A stretch of 5,403 nucleotides of DNA from an uncultured Oscillospiraceae bacterium (lineage in GTDB: Bacteria; Bacillota; Clostridia; Oscillospirales; Oscillospiraceae). Positions 4,930-5,403 of the stretch are shown here, one piece after another. The position numbers were made by a program, and so were the translations under genes. The first letter of the stretch is position 1. Every line of letters begins with the position of its first letter. A model generated the notes under the pieces. That model saw only the letters and a list, made by a program, of their open reading frames with translations. It had not been told where the DNA came from and made no database searches. The stretch lies in contig CAJFPI010000228.1 of the NCBI GenBank assembly GCA_904398675.1, positions 1 to 5,403 on the forward strand, read 5' to 3'.

Positions 4930-5403
4930 AGTGGTTTGGCTTAGGTGTAGTCTTGCTTTTTGTGAAATGTGAATTAAATGGACGCCTCATTCCCCTCGTG
5001 CCGCTGGGGTATCTGGTCCTGCTGCTGGAGACGCGGGAAAAATTCGGCAGGCGGGGACAGATCCCGCTGCAGGCGCTCTGTGCCGTCGGACTGGCGTTCA
5101 GCGCGGCAGACTGGGGGATGGAGACCTGGGCGGCGGAACCCTGGGGCAGATGGGCGGAGGCTGTGCTGTGGGTGCTGCGGTTTGGAGCCGCTTTCCTGCT
5201 GGGAAAGGCCGTGGGCCAGCTGGCCCAGGGCAGCCAAGGGAACCAGTTGAGACGACAAATTTGGATTAACTGGACAGTAATGGCGTTTTTTGGCCTGTTT
5301 CTGGAGATTCCGCTGACTGTTTTCGGCAGGATGCCGCCCCTCCCGGTGCAGATATTCCTGACAGTGGCCATCGTGGTGGAGATCATTTTTTTCATCCGGT
5401 ATC
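4926..5403 (+). CDS. Multi-pass membrane protein of unknown function (partial, 3' end outside window)
   Basis: I do not recognise this protein. The visible 159 residues contain about five or six hydrophobic stretches: 4-13, 21-35, 47-61, 78-98, 112-134 and 139-157. A Trp-rich loop (WGMETWAAEPWGRW, 63-76) and a short polar, basic loop (GSQGNQLRR, 102-110) separate some of them. No catalytic motif is visible. The ATG at 4926 has AAGAGGGA about 5 bases upstream, and the reading frame stays open to the window edge with clear membrane-protein composition. The first codons are more AT-rich than the rest of the gene. It follows phoH on the same strand after the hairpin repeat, where ybeY or other conserved neighbours might have been expected, so it may be an inserted or lineage-specific gene. 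Co-transcription with phoH is possible because no clear terminator is seen. Confidence 0.75.
   Translation, partial: MKWFGLGVVLLFVKCELNGRLIPLVPLGYLVLLLETREKFGRRGQIPLQALCAVGLAFSAADWGMETWAAEPWGRWAEAVLWVLRFGAAFLLGKAVGQLAQGSQGNQLRRQIWINWTVMAFFGLFLEIPLTVFGRMPPLPVQIFLTVAIVVEIIFFIRY

Noticed and set aside
4667..5395. Minus-strand frame (242 codons) through the hairpin repeat and opposite the membrane-protein gene
   Set aside because: It crosses the phoH end and all repeat stems, with Ser/Pro/Arg-rich composition and no domain. The plus-strand gene has a ribosome site and membrane-protein composition.

Overview
This 5.4 kb window looks like a GC-rich, endospore-forming Clostridia genome, most likely Oscillospiraceae (Flavonifractor/Lawsonibacter-like). 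The evidence is a yqfC-yqfD-phoH cluster, which is typical of spore-forming Firmicutes, strong purine-rich Shine-Dalgarno sites, G/C-ending codons and a YtrA-type GntR/ABC cassette. The genus-level placement is inference.

Left part, minus strand, read right to left: a predicted lipoprotein with one GLUG-like segment (942-2009), a YtrA-type GntR repressor (534-899) and an ABC transporter ATPase that overlaps the repressor by 8 bases and leaves the window at base 1. Tight spacing and the absence of a terminator suggest one operon. The permease expected after the ATPase lies outside the window.

Centre (2010-2230): a 221-base divergent regulatory region. It holds a GC-rich leader hairpin, a perfect 12-bp inverted repeat built from TGTATTAT words (the best operator candidate for the GntR protein, overlapping promoter-like hexamers in both directions), and a close match to a sigma-E sporulation promoter just upstream of yqfC.

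Right part, plus strand: yqfC (2231-2515), yqfD (2531-3739) and phoH (3736-4716) are closely spaced or overlapping and probably form a mother-cell sporulation operon that also carries the PhoH-like RNA-associated ATPase. The 3' end of phoH runs into a compact multi-hairpin repeat (about 4696-4878) with two 35-base perfect direct repeats flanking three strong stem-loops. The first direct repeat supplies the last PhoH codons and its stop. A multi-pass membrane protein of unknown function (4926 onward) follows and leaves the window at the right edge.

No gene-free stretch exceeds 300 bases. I see no rRNA, tRNA, CRISPR array or transposase. The least explained items are the hairpin repeat, the unknown membrane protein and the lipoprotein joined to the GntR/ABC cassette. 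None of them alone demonstrates a new system.
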